Positions 1-11,517 of a stretch of DNA of 64,000 nt are shown here, piece by piece. The notes under the pieces are model-generated. The model did no database searches, had not been told where the DNA came from, and worked only from the letters and a program-made list of their open reading frames with translations. A program made the translations under genes and the position numbers. The stretch comes from Siphonodentalium dalli (taxonomy: Eukaryota > Mollusca > Scaphopoda > Gadilida > Siphonodentaliidae), in the NCBI GenBank assembly GCA_032622095.1, contig CP136069.1, positions 203,408,690-203,472,689 on the forward strand. Direction: 5' to 3'. Every line of letters begins with the position of its first letter. The stretch's first letter is position 1.

Positions 1-308
1 GGTCATATCCAACGACATATTAATCGATAGAGAGGTCATATCCAACGACATATTAATCGATAGAGAGGTCATATCCAACGACATATTAATCGATAGAGAG
101 GTCATATCCAACAACATATTAATCGATAGAGAGGTCATATCCAACGACATATTAATCGATAGAGAGGTCATATCCAACGACATATTAATCGATAGAGAGG
201 TCATATCCAACGACATATTAATCGATAGAGAGGTCATATCCAACGACATATTAATCGATAGAGAGGTCATATCCAACGACATATTAATCGATAGAGAGGT
301 CATATCCA
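1..308. repeat. 33-bp minisatellite, 9 copies plus partial
   Basis: Nine head-to-tail copies of a 33-bp unit starting GGTCATATCCAACGACATAT and ending GATAGAGA, then an 11-bp partial copy. Copies are identical except one C-to-A change (AACAACAT) in copy 4. The array runs off the left edge, so its real length is unknown. Such homogeneity suggests recent expansion. Confidence 0.97.
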
Positions 309-320
309 TCTTGATGTTGT

Positions 321-795
321 TTTAAAGGCCCACTTAATTTTCGAACTGTCAGATTACATTATATAAAATATATTATTATTATTATATAACATTTGACAGA
401 TGAAGCTACAAAACATTGTATTATCAACTTATCGGTGTAATAAACTGTGGACATGTTGTTTTTGTTGAATTGCCAATGCGTTTTGTCATCAAGATTGAAG
501 TAAAAATCAGTATTATTTTCAATGCAGGGGGAATAATACTATATATTAAAGATAGAGTTCTACCCCTTTCTTTGAAAAAAGTTTGAATTCTGTGTGCCAA
601 AGGGGGGGGGGTCATTCTATGATTTCAGCAGTTTTTCATTTCTCAGTGGGCATCTTCTGAGACACAGATGTTTCAAATGGTGATGAAATATAGTATTTTA
701 ATCATATGTTATGGCATAGATTGTTATTAAAACCGTATATCAAGTCACTATAAAAAATAATAATCGGCGACTCGAAAATTAAGTGGGCCTTTAAA
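321..795. mobile_element. TIR element, family AAGGCCCACTTAATTTTCGA
   Basis: Both ends carry an inverted repeat starting TTTAAAGGCCCACTTAATTT (321-) and its complement ending at 795. The inside matches, in opposite orientation, the elements at 17150-17580, 27348 and 30737: the TCAACT...AACATGTTGTTTTTGT block near 425-470 is shared. No transposase is present, so it is non-autonomous. A poly-G run lies at 602-610. Confidence 0.85.
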
Positions 796-1035
796 CTGAA
801 AACAGCATCTCGTTATCCCATTATCAAAGCTGGTTTACTTACGAGCAGACTTGGACTACATTTTTGGAGTGCAATGTCGTCAGAAGGAACTTTACTAACC
901 TTTATGGAGCCCCAGCCAGAAAGAATAATGCACTGATGACTGTCGTCTGCTTGGGTCTATGTGATGTTCCATACGGATTGTTATATAATTATCCCTTTCA
1001 TGATTGAGGGGGGGCTGCGCCGGTGCAGCATTAAC

Positions 1036-1135
1036 GATCATATGCCACTGCATTCTCTATATATGCGAGGCTCCCTATACATATGCGATGCTCCCTATGG
1101 GAGACTCGTATATAAGAAAATGCATTGGCACAGTG
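1036..1135. repeat. Degenerate copy of the CCAATGCATTCTC hairpin module
   Basis: GCCACTGCATTCTCTATATA on the left and ATAAGAAAATGCATTGGCAC on the right are imperfect inverted copies. The interior has two diverged GCGAGGCTCCCTA-type loops. It is preceded by a GCTGCGC..GTGCAGCATTAA block also found next to hairpins near 25450, 18465 and 8010. This is a degraded member of the module described at 31125-31571. Confidence 0.75.
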
Positions 1136-1526
1136 TTTTCGCAAAATTTCAGGAAGCTCCTGGATCCAGTCACGTATAGGGTTTTCGTGGTTTACGGCCC
1201 CGCCGACCGCGTGCAGTCTCGACAAGCCTTGGATACAAAATATTTAAAAATATATTTTTTATTTTTGCTGCTGACGCACATACATGTAGTTTGGGTCTAA
1301 ATACTCCAAACGAACTTTACTAACCTTAGGGGGGGTCACGTTTGGCATTTTCTATAGCAGTTGGGAAATTCCAACCCAAAGGGGCGCAATTAAATGGAAT
1401 TTCGCGAACTTGGGGGTTTGGTCTCCGTTGTTCAAGGTTGGGAAGATCTATATACAGTTGGCAATATCACGGTGGACATATATAATACCAATGTATCCCC
1501 AATATAGCCACACACTCTCTGAATTA

Positions 1527-2334
1527 TATATACACTCTTATAACTAATGTGTAGAAACGATTACACATCAAATGTGTAAACCCGGTTAATACACATAGCA
1601 ATGTGTAGTTTTACATACAAATACATTGACCAAGTGCCGTTCTACACATAATGTGTATATTTTGTTACACACAATTGTTTAAGAACGTAGAGCTGCGCAT
1701 TGCGGTGCCTTCAGTTTCATAGTCTTCTACGTGACGGCCATATTGTTTGATTATATTTTTTGGAATACAATCTACAGCGATCGTAGACAAGGATGTAAGT
1801 TAAGAATTCCAATTTGTGGGTTTAGTATTAATAGTATATGAGGATTTATTTTTTTAAACTTTCATGGCGATTACTGCCCTTAGACTCTTGTTATGATTGT
1901 TGTAATAATACTAATATTATGCAATCACGCCTCGACCCTGGTTTGTTCATTCAAGCAAGAACTCACAGTACAGAACAAAATACTACATATCACTATGCGC
2001 CATGAAAGTTTTAACATATAAATCTGCATATATCTTTAATACTATACCCCACAGGTCGGAATACTGAACTTGCATTTCTTTTCTACGAACTGTGTGTGTA
2101 AGAACTTACACAAAATGTGTAAGGGATATGTGTTGATTTTATACACACAGTTGTGTATAAATGTGTAAAAAATTACCCATTTATGTGTAAAATTTGTTAC
2201 ACAATTTGTGTACGAATATGAAACTACACATATACTATACAAATATGTTTAAGATCAAAATTGAATAATGATTGTGTAGCACGGCTACACATTTTGTGTA
2301 GAAAACCTACACATTAGTCATAAGAGTGTATATA
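1527..2334. mobile_element. 808-bp TIR element with subterminal TGTGTA motifs
   Basis: The left end TATATACACTCTTA (1527) and right end TAAGAGTGTATATA (to 2334) are perfect inverted repeats, followed inward by ACTAATGTGTAG and CTACACATTAGT. The interior is peppered with ACACAT/ATGTGTA hexamers on both strands, a typical subterminal-repeat layout for transposase binding in non-autonomous DNA transposons. No coding capacity is seen. A TA or TATA target is likely but cannot be separated from the TIR. Confidence 0.85.
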
Positions 2335-3080
2335 GGCTACTTTGACCAAACTCTATCATGTGATGTAATGGAGAAATAACACACGGTCGCTTTAAACCAA
2401 ATGCAAGGAATAATTTAAGCTCCAATTGCGAGTAATAATCAGTAATTGCATGCGATTTAGAAATCGTACATCGTGTGCATAACTTGGATTAAACGGCCGC
2501 CCATTCCATCCCATTAGACTCAATCAGCTATATATCAACAAACCATTATGCGCGGTATATAAGCGGCATATAAAGTTCATAAGCGATTACTTCCGAAATA
2601 ATGAACGAAGGCCATGAATCGTATTTATTGGTTCACGGACCCTCCTATATATACCGTAAACATCATCAAAGTAGAAACTAATAACATTTGCAATTCTTGT
2701 TTTATTTCTTCTGAGCCTATTTGGGGCGCATATAAATGGAAACAAGAAAACCATAGTCAGAAATGTTAACGCGCTCCAGATCATATATTATTTACCCATG
2801 ATAGTAATTATAGAATATAACATATATTGTTTTCGCGACTTACCAACTCAGAATACCGTTAAAATAACAATAACAACCAGCACCTAATTAACGAACCGGC
2901 GGCCGACTCGGTCGTCTCCGACCACAACCCCCAGTGGGCTGCAGAACGAAAAATGTCTATAAAAGTTGAAATATAAGACTTGAAAATTATCTTTTTCATT
3001 TCTTTTATATTTGTAATTGGCAGAGCTTATCACAAACCAAAAATCAACATTAATATTAACGACAATAAACGAAATTGAAA
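2335..3080. other. Unassigned AT-rich sequence
   Basis: No tandem repeat, TIR or convincing reading frame is seen in this stretch. Open frames here are under 70 codons with no recognisable motif. Confidence 0.5.
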
Positions 3081-3180
3081 TTCCCAACTACACCTTTTAC
3101 CGGACTCGGCCTCCGGTCGCAGTTCGACTTTTAATCCTCCCAAAAATTCCCATTCTATAAATAAAACACCCATGCGCCCA
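3080..3180 (+). repeat. Dispersed repeat copy (inverted copy at 22925-23032)
   Basis: The block containing CCTTTTACCGGACTCGGCCT, GCAGTTCGACTTTTAATCC and AAAACACCCATGCG reappears as its reverse complement immediately left of the large inverted element at 23 kb. Its full limits are not clear from two copies. Confidence 0.75.
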
Positions 3181-3235
3181 GGAGAAACAAGAATCTCTAG
3201 ATTAGTATACACACAAAGCGTGCGTAACAAATCTA

Positions 3236-3306
3236 TCTACATAAGTGTTTGTGATGGTGTGAGGGTGTGTGTGAGGGTGTTAGGGCGTGTGTGTCTGTGT
3301 GTAAAT
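3236..3306 (+). repeat. TG-rich simple repeat
   Basis: An irregular run of GTGTG, GAGGGTGT and TGTCTGTGTGT motifs, about 70 bp long. Confidence 0.85.
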
Positions 3307-3344
3307 CTGTCACGCTTTTGGCACGTTTAGAATGGTATCACTCT

Positions 3345-3808
3345 CAAGCCTGCAAATAGCGTGTCTGTCATTTGCAGAATGAGGTCCCAGAGGGTGAATT
3401 TAGTGATGCTACCCCGCATAGCGGGCTAGCATCGCCAAATTCACCCTCTGGGGACCTCATTCTGTTTAGGCCATCAACTGCTATGGTAGACTTTGGATCA
3501 GATTGAAGTTTCCCAGTTTAAGTTGGTGATGTTCACCCATTGGGCACCTCAATATGAATTTTATCTTCTGCAAATTAGGGGATATAGAAACTTCCCAGGG
3601 AGATATAGAAACTTCCCAGAAGGGAAACGGTAACTAAAACAATGTTAATTTGGTACCATAAATACTTCCCAGATGATTTGGCCAAAGCAGAATGAGGTCT
3701 CCAGAGGGTGAATTTGGTGATACTAGCCCGCTCTGTGGGATAGCATCACTAAATTCACCCTCTGGGGACCCCATTCTGCAAATGACAGGCACGCTATTTG
3801 CAGACTTG
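3345..3808. mobile_element. hAT-like MITE, 464 bp, 8-bp TSD
   Basis: The terminal inverted repeats start CAAGCCTGCAAATAGCGTG and end with the complement of CAAGTCTGCAAATAGCGTG. The flanking 8-mer ATCACTCT occurs at 3337-3344 and 3809-3816, an 8-bp TSD as known for hAT transposons. Inside, each end has a palindrome built from AGAATGAGGTC..CAGAGGGTGAATTT and its complement around GGGCTAGCATC (3378-3464 and 3689-3778). No transposase is present. Relatives lie at 32517-32955 and in the 18.7-22.5 kb dispersed repeats. Confidence 0.88.
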
Positions 3809-4550
3809 ATCACTCTCAAGTCCGATTGCGCCCACATCTTAGAATACGACACGGAACAATTCAGGCCAATCTGTTCAAGACGACCTGAGATATATAGCGC
3901 GTTTGCCAACGGTTATAAAAGGTTATCAAAGGTTATCAAGGCAATACTGTCCCTGATAGAATGCGTTACTCCGAAGTCGAATGTGTTTTCAGCGCGGCCA
4001 TCATTATAAAACACCAAAGCCAAATTCTGGACAAACTCCGCGCACCGTTTGGCGGTTTTCTTTATATCGTTATCACAATCCCCTAGTAGTTATAATATCT
4101 AGGAATCAGGGAGCTAAATGTGTTCTAGAGTCGGGGAGCGAGTACACCGTGGAATGCTAAAGGTGAAGGTAACTGAAGAATGACCTTCACCTGATACATG
4201 CGACACGTTATTAAAGGATGACATCGCGTTTATTTGATTCGTACATAATATCTGAATAACTTAAACTGGCGAATGAATGGGGGAATGGATATTTGTGAGC
4301 GGGAAATTTATTTAACTAGCTGCTGTAGTTCTGGGTTTTTCCAGATCAAATTTGGCTGTGGGATAGCCCTGTCGTACACTTGAGGATTTATTTTAAAAAG
4401 TAAACACATGACCTATGATTTTTCTTGCATTTTCGTGATCAACTGGTGTCAATCTAGCTGGGTATACATCACTGGTATGGCCTGCAGGCTTCAATTCAGT
4501 GAATTTGGCTGAAACGTTAACACTGTCGCCTATGGGAAACCGTGATTCCT

Positions 4551-4617
4551 CTAGCACCGGCCACTAAGAAGGTAGGATATAATATCTAGCACCGGCCACT
4601 AAGAAGGTAGGATACAC
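4551..4617 (+). repeat. 36-bp direct duplication
   Basis: TCTAGCACCGGCCACTAAGA with its AGGTAGGATA continuation occurs twice, 36 bp apart. Confidence 0.95.
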
Positions 4618-4744
4618 CAGACAGAAGGTGGCAATATTTTAACTTACACACAACGACCCCCTTTCGCGTCTATTACAGAGCATTCAATAATACGTCTGAA
4701 ATAAATTTACATGTATCACATTCAATTTAGATTTGTTTTTTTTA

Positions 4745-4985
4745 AACTGATTTTCCTGATTTTTCGAAGAAAAAAAAAATTCATAACTTATCAAATTGTT
4801 TACCCCCTTTCCTACCCTATCTTTAACCCTTAATTATCCATAAACCAACAAATAAACAACCAGTGAAATTTTTTTTATCTTCCTTCCTGATTTTTCGAAA
4901 AAGAAAATTAAAGAAAGATTCAGAACAACTTAAATTTTATTACCCCCCCCCCCCCCTTTCCTACCCTATCTTTAACCATTTTCTA
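4745..4985 (+). repeat. Diverged ~135-bp tandem duplication with poly-C
   Basis: Both halves contain CCTGATTTTTCGAA, an A-rich run, a C-rich run (5 C in the first, about 15 C at 4945-4959 in the second) and then CCTACCCTATCTTTAACC. The poly-C length difference is the main change between the halves. Confidence 0.8.
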
Positions 4986-5970
4986 TACAAAATTGATTCT
5001 CTCATTCAGGTATAAGAGTATGCATTGGATTGGTCAATTATTAATTTTAGGGATGTTAGAGATAATACAAGAGCATTCATATTGTTGTTGTTTGGTGGGA
5101 TATATTTAGATAATAAGTGCGACAAACGACCTATTGTCGTCTGTTGAACTTGTGATCTGAACATTTCCTAAGAAACTACTCGTCAATGAGTTTTGTTTAA
5201 TAGATAAAGGGTTAAAGAAAACAATTATCCGCATACCAACAAATAAAAAGCCAGTGGCCTATAAGTGCATGATCTAACGATGCAGTGTGCCTTCTGACAT
5301 TTCCTTCCACTACATGCATTTATTATATATACTTCTTCTATAAGCTGCTACTACCCAGTGCAAGTATACCTCTCAAAGCTTTCAATACATGTCAATTTCG
5401 ATCCATTCACTAGTACACCTCGAGCTAAATACTCCCATTTACCAACACAACACTACATGCGGACATTTAAAGCTGTATATGCCCAGGAGCGAGATTTAAA
5501 TTTACCGAAGTGAAATCAAAATGGACGTATATAGAATTAATGTTTGGATACAATGGATGAATGAATAAATGTGTTTTGTAAGTGGCTCGGGGTTACTGCT
5601 TACAAACCGTTCGCACCGTATTGTTCCAGTACTATGCTCGTCTGCTTTCTCGTTGTGATCTCGTTGTGATCGGGAGTCTATAGAGAAATCTATCGATCGG
5701 TTGGAAAACGTGGAATAAACCCGGGCGCAGTGAAACGGACCGAAGGAATTCAATCTTGTTTCGGACATTTATAACGATGTTGTGAAAACAACATGTGAAA
5801 GTAAGTGATGTAAATATAACTTTCAACTTACTTCACGGTTTAGTTTCTATGACAACTAGAGCGTTCTGTGGTGCCACGTTGTGTCCGGTTTCTGTGTTTT
5901 TTGTTAACCTTTGAGCAGACGACCGTTCGGCGCGTGTTACCGTAGCTCGGTATTGTGTTTGTTAAATCGA
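4986..5970. other. Unassigned sequence
   Basis: No clear repeat or gene is seen. Short open frames between 5500 and 5830 show no recognisable domain. A GACCTATTGTCGTCTGTTGA segment near 5130 resembles sequence near 12185, hinting at a weak dispersed repeat. Confidence 0.45.
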
Positions 5971-6004
5971 TAGCTATCCATTGAAGAAACCATCTCCCGA
6001 CATC

Positions 6005-7280
6005 TGTTTGTGTAGATGCTATTGTAAAACATTGGTCGGTAGGCGATTTAATAACAGACATGCAGACCAACTCACAGACGAGCAAAAATGTCCACATGTT
6101 GTTACGTTATTCTGGCATGATTGGGATATTATTATTCAGTCACACGAGGTATGTGTTATAATACGTTATATCTCACAACTATATTTTATCACAAAACCCA
6201 CATTTGTAGGCAGGCGATTTAATAACGAACCGGCCGACTAACAGACGTGTTGAAATGTCCACATGTTAAAACGTTATTGTGAGGTATGCGTTATAATACG
6301 TTATATCACACAACTATATGTTTTATCTCACAAACGACAATGGTCGGCAGGCGATTTAATAACAAACCGGCCGACTAACAGACGTGTTGAAATGTCCACA
6401 TGTTAAAACGTTATTGTGAGGTATGCGTTATAATACGTTATATCACACAACTATATGTTTTATCACACAAACGACAATGGTCGGCAGGCGATTTAATAAC
6501 AAACCGGCCGACTAACAGACGTGTTGAAATGTCCACATGTTAAAACGTTCTTGTGAGGTATGCGTTATAATACGTTATATCACACAACTATATGTTTTAT
6601 CACACAAACGACAATGGTCGGCAGGCGATTTAATAACAAACCGGCCGACTAACAGACGTGTTGAAATGTCCACATGTTATAACGTTATTGTGAGGTATAT
6701 GTTTATAATATGTTATATCACACAACTATATGTTTTATCACACAATCGACAATGGTCGGCAGGCGATTTAATAACAAACAGGCCGACTAACAGACGCGTT
6801 GAACTGTCCACATGTTATAACGTTATTGTAAGGTATATGTGTTATAATATGTTTTATCACACAACCGACAATGGTAGGCATGTGATTTAATAACACACCG
6901 GCCGACTAACAGACGTGTTGAAATGTCCACATGTTATAACGTTATTGTGAGGTATATGTGCTATAATATGTTATATCACACAACTATATGTTTTATCACA
7001 CAACCGACAATGGTCGGCAGGCGATTTAATAACAAATATGCCGACTAACAGACGTGTTGAAATGTCCACATGTTATAACGTTATTGTGAGGTATATGTGC
7101 TATAATGTGTTATATCACACAACTATGTTTTATCACACAACCGACAATGGTCGGCAGGCGATTTAATAACGGGCATGCAGACCGACAAAAGTTACGCGAG
7201 GTATGTGTTATAATACGTTATATCACACAACTATATGTGTTATCACACAATCGACAATGGTCGGTAGGCGATTTAATAAC
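6005..7280 (+). repeat. ~137-bp minisatellite, about 9-10 copies
   Basis: The marker TGGTCGGCAGGCGATTTAAT recurs at 6341, 6478, 6615, 6753, 7011 and 7148, with variants at 6033, about 6206, 6872 and 7258. The usual step is 137-139 bp. The steps to 6872 (119 bp) and 7258 (110 bp) reflect internal deletions. Each unit contains GGCCGACTAACAGACGTGTT, AAATGTCCACATGTT and TTATATCACACAACTATATG. Open frames crossing it are by-products of the repeat. Confidence 0.95.
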
Positions 7281-7281
7281 A

Positions 7282-7542
7282 GATAATCCGGGAATAAGTC
7301 ATACTGGACTCAAGAATATACTATAAAGTTATTATACAATGTTGTGTACAGTATGTGTTTTTCCTGTACGAGTCCAGGTTGTGGTCAACAGTCATGCGCG
7401 TCGAGTCCAATATGACTTTTCACCACAACCTGGACGAGTTTTTTTTATTATCTATCTGTATGTTTATCCAAATTTGGGAATAAAACTCGATTGAGTCCAA
7501 TATGACTTTCTAGAGTCCAATATGACTTTTTCCCGGATTATC
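7282..7542. mobile_element. 261-bp TIR MITE abutting the minisatellite
   Basis: It starts GATAATCCGGGAA followed by AAGTCATACTGGACTC, and ends with GAGTCCAATATGACTTTTTC and CCGGATTATC, the complement. An inner palindrome pairs GTCCAGGTTGTGGT with ACCACAACCTGGAC. GAGTCCAATATGACTTT occurs three times on the right side. The left end directly abuts the last 137-bp unit, so the MITE either landed in that array or the array grew from its edge. Confidence 0.88.
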
Positions 7543-7967
7543 ATGTGACGGCTTTTGCCCAATCAGAAATAATGCTAGTTAAGGGATGGATAATAATACC
7601 TTATATCATAGGAGTCCTGAAAGTCATTTTGGACTTCTCGAATCCAATATTATGATATGAAATGTGTAACTTAAGCAATTTTAGTAGTCTATTAATTTTA
7701 GTGCGGTCCTTGAAGATGCTTCTGGAATTCACGAACAGTCCTAGAAAAGTTGTTGAATTTGATCATGATCAAGGTGTTTGAACCCTGTACAGTATACGTG
7801 TTCGGTTACCATGGTCACCATGTCTCTCTATAACATGTTTTTCTATAACTCGATAGGTTATTGTTGGTTCTTTATGACTTTATCGCGTTGCCATATTTCT
7901 CTGTGACTTTATATAGGCTACCATGTTTCTTGACACTTTCTGCATGGTGGTTCTGTTAATGGGAACT

Positions 7968-8036
7968 CGAATATATAAGAAAATGCACTTGCACAGGATT
8001 TTAATGTTGCACCAGCGCAGCTCCCATCCAATAAAG
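7968..8036 (-). repeat. Half hairpin module next to AAAGGGTTAA
   Basis: On the minus strand this reads TTAACCCTTTATTGGATGGG, then GAGCTGCGCTGGTGCAACATT, then a diverged GTGCATTTTCTTATATATTC. The TTAACCCTTT start resembles the piggyBac-like ends at 40379 and 61226, but only one end is recognisable. Confidence 0.55.
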
Positions 8037-8039
8037 GGT

Positions 8040-8497
8040 TAAATTGGTAGAGTATCATCATGTAATGAAAAAGTATCACCATGTAATGATAAAGTACCAT
8101 CATGTCATAAACAAGTATTATCATGTTTATTATAAAGTATTATATTGATAAAGTATCATCATGCCATGCTAAAGTGTAATCATGTAAAAATAGTGTATCA
8201 GTATGTAATTTCACATTACCATCAAGGTGAGGTATCATCATGTTTATGGTAAAGTACCATAATGTTAAGGTATCATCGTGTAATGCTAACGTACACCGCT
8301 ATGTCACGATAAATTACCAGCATGTAATGCTAGCATACCATCATGTAATGCTAACGTACCACCATGTCATGATAATGTATCATCATGTAATGATAATAAC
8401 GTACCATCATGTCATGGTAATGTATCATCATGTAATGATAGCTTACCATTTTGTCATGATAGCTTACCATCATGTCATGATAATGTATCATCATTGA
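8040..8497 (+). repeat. Degenerate 21-bp CATCATG array
   Basis: Imperfect ~21-bp units of the type TACCATCATGTAATGCTAACG and TATCATCATGTAATGATAA, more regular after 8240. It is the diverged relative of the cleaner array at 11515-11935. The open frame over the second half follows from a period divisible by three. Confidence 0.9.
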
Positions 8498-8830
8498 TTG
8501 TTACCCTCCTCCCTATTTTCCACCCTTCTGATTGGCCCATGTGCTGTCACGTGCCGGGCGACAAATCACACTGTCGCCCGCTGACCCGGGAGACATTGTT
8601 TTTGTCGCCCGCCTGATGTTATATTGCAAGAATATCTCCAAACACACACTGCAGTAACTCATCTACTTCGCATCACTACAACCAGTCTGGAGTAAACTAC
8701 ATACCCACATATAAAAATAGTGGGTCTGACGACCTTTCGTTCAGTTTTCATTTCCCAAACCCGGGATTCCTTGTAATTACCGCCAATCAAAACTTAGCTC
8801 CAAGAAATGTGTGCCCCAATAAAAAAACTA
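8498..8830. other. Unassigned sequence with GGGCGACAAAT motifs
   Basis: GCCGGGCGACAAATCACACT, CTGTCGCCCGC and GGGAGACATTG near 8555-8610 echo the arms of the hairpin at 11361-11517, suggesting a broken relative of that element. Nothing else is recognised. Confidence 0.5.
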
Positions 8831-8837
8831 GTAACAC

Positions 8838-8921
8838 GTCACGTGCTCTCGGTGTGGAATTCCGAAGGTGTGGCTAAATGTTGTTAAAATAGTATCCATG
8901 ACGTCATGTTATACCGGAAGA
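8838..8921. promoter_or_regulatory. Cluster of promoter-like motifs (candidate)
   Basis: Within about 80 bp there is an E-box CACGTG (8840-8845), a full CRE palindrome TGACGTCA (8899-8906) and an ETS-type CCGGAAG (8914-8920). Such clusters are frequent at metazoan CpG-type promoters, and the surrounding 8.6-9.3 kb is the least repetitive part of the window. No downstream coding exon is visible, so this is only a candidate. Confidence 0.25.
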
Positions 8922-10423
8922 GAAATTCACAAATCGACAAATAAAGTAGATTGTTGACGAGCGGTCGAATGTTTAAAATCAAGAATCACCGGAATTTGGA
9001 TTGCAGGCAACTGTAATTAGGGTACAACTGGCCAATCTTTGGAGCTAATAATACGGCTGTGTACGGTCGGGAGGGTTTCGGTGGGGTTGGTGGTAGAATT
9101 GTGTTGCTCTTCGCTCGTTTTGGCTGCGGTGGTACTACTGTACTGGGAACTGATAGATCGTTTTGTTATGACATTTAACTTTTGTTTAGTTCTGTATTTG
9201 TTTTAGCAGATAGTCCCGACATTCATGTATTTTTGATTCGTGGCCGTTGATTTGTGTTATTTTTTGACAACATGGGCGACAAATCGCCTGGCCAATCTAA
9301 AAAATAATTCGTTTTGAGTCCAAGAGATCCACATAAATTGACATTTTTTATAATATCAAGAAGATCTGTCTTAGTTATTGTACATATTATTTTGGATCCC
9401 GGAAGCTAGCTGTTTCCCTTTATTGTCAGTAAAACAACCGCCGAACGAAAAGTCACAAACCCTGCAACTATTAATTCCGAAACGGCCTCACAGGGTTGAA
9501 GCGGCCATGACGGCACTGGCACGTGACCATGTTTACGCCTGTCAATCACAACTAATTTCAGATTTATATTTAGTGCAGTGTGACGTAATTTGGTGGAAGC
9601 CCACAACTGTTCAGAAATGAAAAGTTGATGGGAATGCAATAGACTCAGTATCAGTATGAATATGAGTGTATGTTTACATAGACTGCACAACAACGTACTA
9701 AAAAATCATAGATCTTATATACCCCACGGATTCGCAAAACACACCAGTTGTGGTGTTTGCTAATTTGCATATATTTAGTGAACACTAATATTCTTAAGTT
9801 TTAAGTTGATACTTGTATCGGACAAGCGTTATTATTGACTTTTTACATCGCAACATCTCGGTGATTCAATGTGTTCATGTCGACATTATGATGCAAGATT
9901 GAAAGAGAGGATCCCTTTAGTTTGGTTGGTTATACATGTTCGCTGGTATACAACGTAATACATACGTTTGTCGCGAATGAATGGTACTGTACGCTTATCT
10001 TCCGCGATGTCTGCCATGTGATCATAGAAGTATTTTATGTGAGGATCGCCATGGGCACTGACACATATGAATGTACATTAATGAAATTGACAACTTCCCA
10101 ATAGCTTTCGGGGAAGACCGTTATGAAATTAACATCGCGAGTAAATTGCGCGCACAAGACGACATTGAATATGCCTTGCAGAAGACGAGAACACACCTAT
10201 ATGGCTTATTGCTTTACATTGCATTGACCGATATTGACGATTTGACCACCAAAATGATCGTAAATAAACGCGGATTATCAAACGCTTAAAAGCTTGACTA
10301 TCGTTTATGGAACAGAAATCATATGGGACGATAAGTAGTTACTGAAAATATACATAATCGGGAAAGAAAGCACCCATGACTCAGTGCAACATCGCGCGTG
10401 TGGATGGCAAGGATATTTTATGT
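8922..10423. other. Low-repeat stretch without a recognisable gene
   Basis: No tandem repeat or TIR is evident. The longest frames are 60-95 codons, for example 9378-9620 plus and 10071-10289 plus. The latter is lysine/aspartate rich and ends ..TDIDDLTTKMIVNKRGLSNA, but no family is recognised and codon use cannot be judged. A short ATG at 9272 in a good context gives only 11 codons before a stop. Host exons with introns cannot be excluded. Confidence 0.4.
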
Positions 10424-10586
10424 GGTATATATAGAATACACCCATAGTAGCCGAGAATAACAAATTTTCACCACGAGTGGTATTGTGGTTTTAACCACGA
10501 GCCTTTGGCGAGTGGTTAAAACCACAATTCCACGAGTGGTGAAAATTTTGTATTCTCGGCTACTATGGGTGTATTTTGTTTATACC
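10424..10586. repeat. 163-bp hairpin (palindromic MITE)
   Basis: The two arms of about 75 bp pair nearly perfectly: AATACACCCATAGTAGCCGA, TTTTCACCACGAGTGG and GTGGTTTTAACCACGAG on the left, with their complements on the right, around a CCTTTGGC loop. It begins GGTATA and ends TATACC. The size and shape fit a palindromic MITE; no protein is encoded. Confidence 0.9.
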
Positions 10587-11360
10587 ATAATTATTATTCT
10601 TCGGTCGCTTCGTAAATGTATTGCTACTATGTTGGTGACTGTTAACATGTATGTGCACCGAGTGACCCAAATATGTTAAGCTATCATGAATGTGGGTCAC
10701 GCGTAGTAATACATATTTCTAGGAAATTCGGTGATTCGTCACTTTCTTGGGCATCAGTCAGCTGATGTGAACACACATTCAGATTTCCCACATTGCAGAT
10801 ACCATTAACAATCGTTCGCTTCACACACGGAAAGGCAGACGAACACGTGCGTTTGTTTGTTTACATTTCCAACAGCTATCGCCGACATGTATAAAACGTG
10901 TACTTTGTCGGTGCATGCACCTATCATAAAACATCATTAAACTAACTTTAATGTGTCATTTTTTGACAAGTAAACCCAGTAAATGGAATTGGATAGTATA
11001 TATCTCTGTGTTTAGACCACTTATCGCATTTCAGTGTGTTTTGAGTCGGAAAAATTGTGTATTTACTTCGCGAAGCGGGCGTGACGAAAAATTGGGCTAA
11101 ATTTCGACAGCGAGGTCACCAGAGGTCAAATGACGGGTCGTTCTACTATGGGTATAAACTTTTAACACATAAAGTGCCGTTGAAACATTTACACAACAGT
11201 AGAAATTTATACCAATAGTAGGAATCGTTATACCCACAGTAGGGTGTAAAGATGAAATTTACAAAACAGGTGTTATACACACAGTAGCATAGCCAATTAT
11301 GGTATAAATAGTATGTTTGTACACAGTACAATAGGGAGTCATGGTATAAAATCGGATAAC

Positions 11361-11517
11361 AAAACAGTTGTTGCCCTTCTTCTCGGGAGACATTGAGATT
11401 TGTCACCCGCTCGAGAACGGAATGTCTCCCTCGGAGCTTCGCTCCTCGGGAGACATTCCCTTCTCGAGCGGGTGACAAATCTCAATCTCTCCCTCGACAA
11501 CGGGCGACAACTGTATA
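11361..11517. repeat. 157-bp hairpin element
   Basis: The left arm holds ACAGTTGTTGCCC, CGGGAGACATTGAGATTTG, TCACCCGCTCGAGAACGGAA and TGTCTCCCTCGGAGC. The right arm is the near-perfect complement, ending GGGCGACAACTGT, with a TTCG-type loop at about 11437. It directly precedes the 21-bp array. Relatives of the arm motif occur near 8555-8610 and 9274. Confidence 0.9.

Noticed and set aside
961-1300. Overlapping 64-98 codon frames on both strands
   Set aside because: They cross a degenerate hairpin module; the peptides are shadows of the inverted repeat.
9272-9306. Small ORF starting ATGGGCGACAAATCG in a good start context
   Set aside because: It stops after 11 codons, and the GGGCGACAAAT core is a dispersed motif seen in the hairpin elements.
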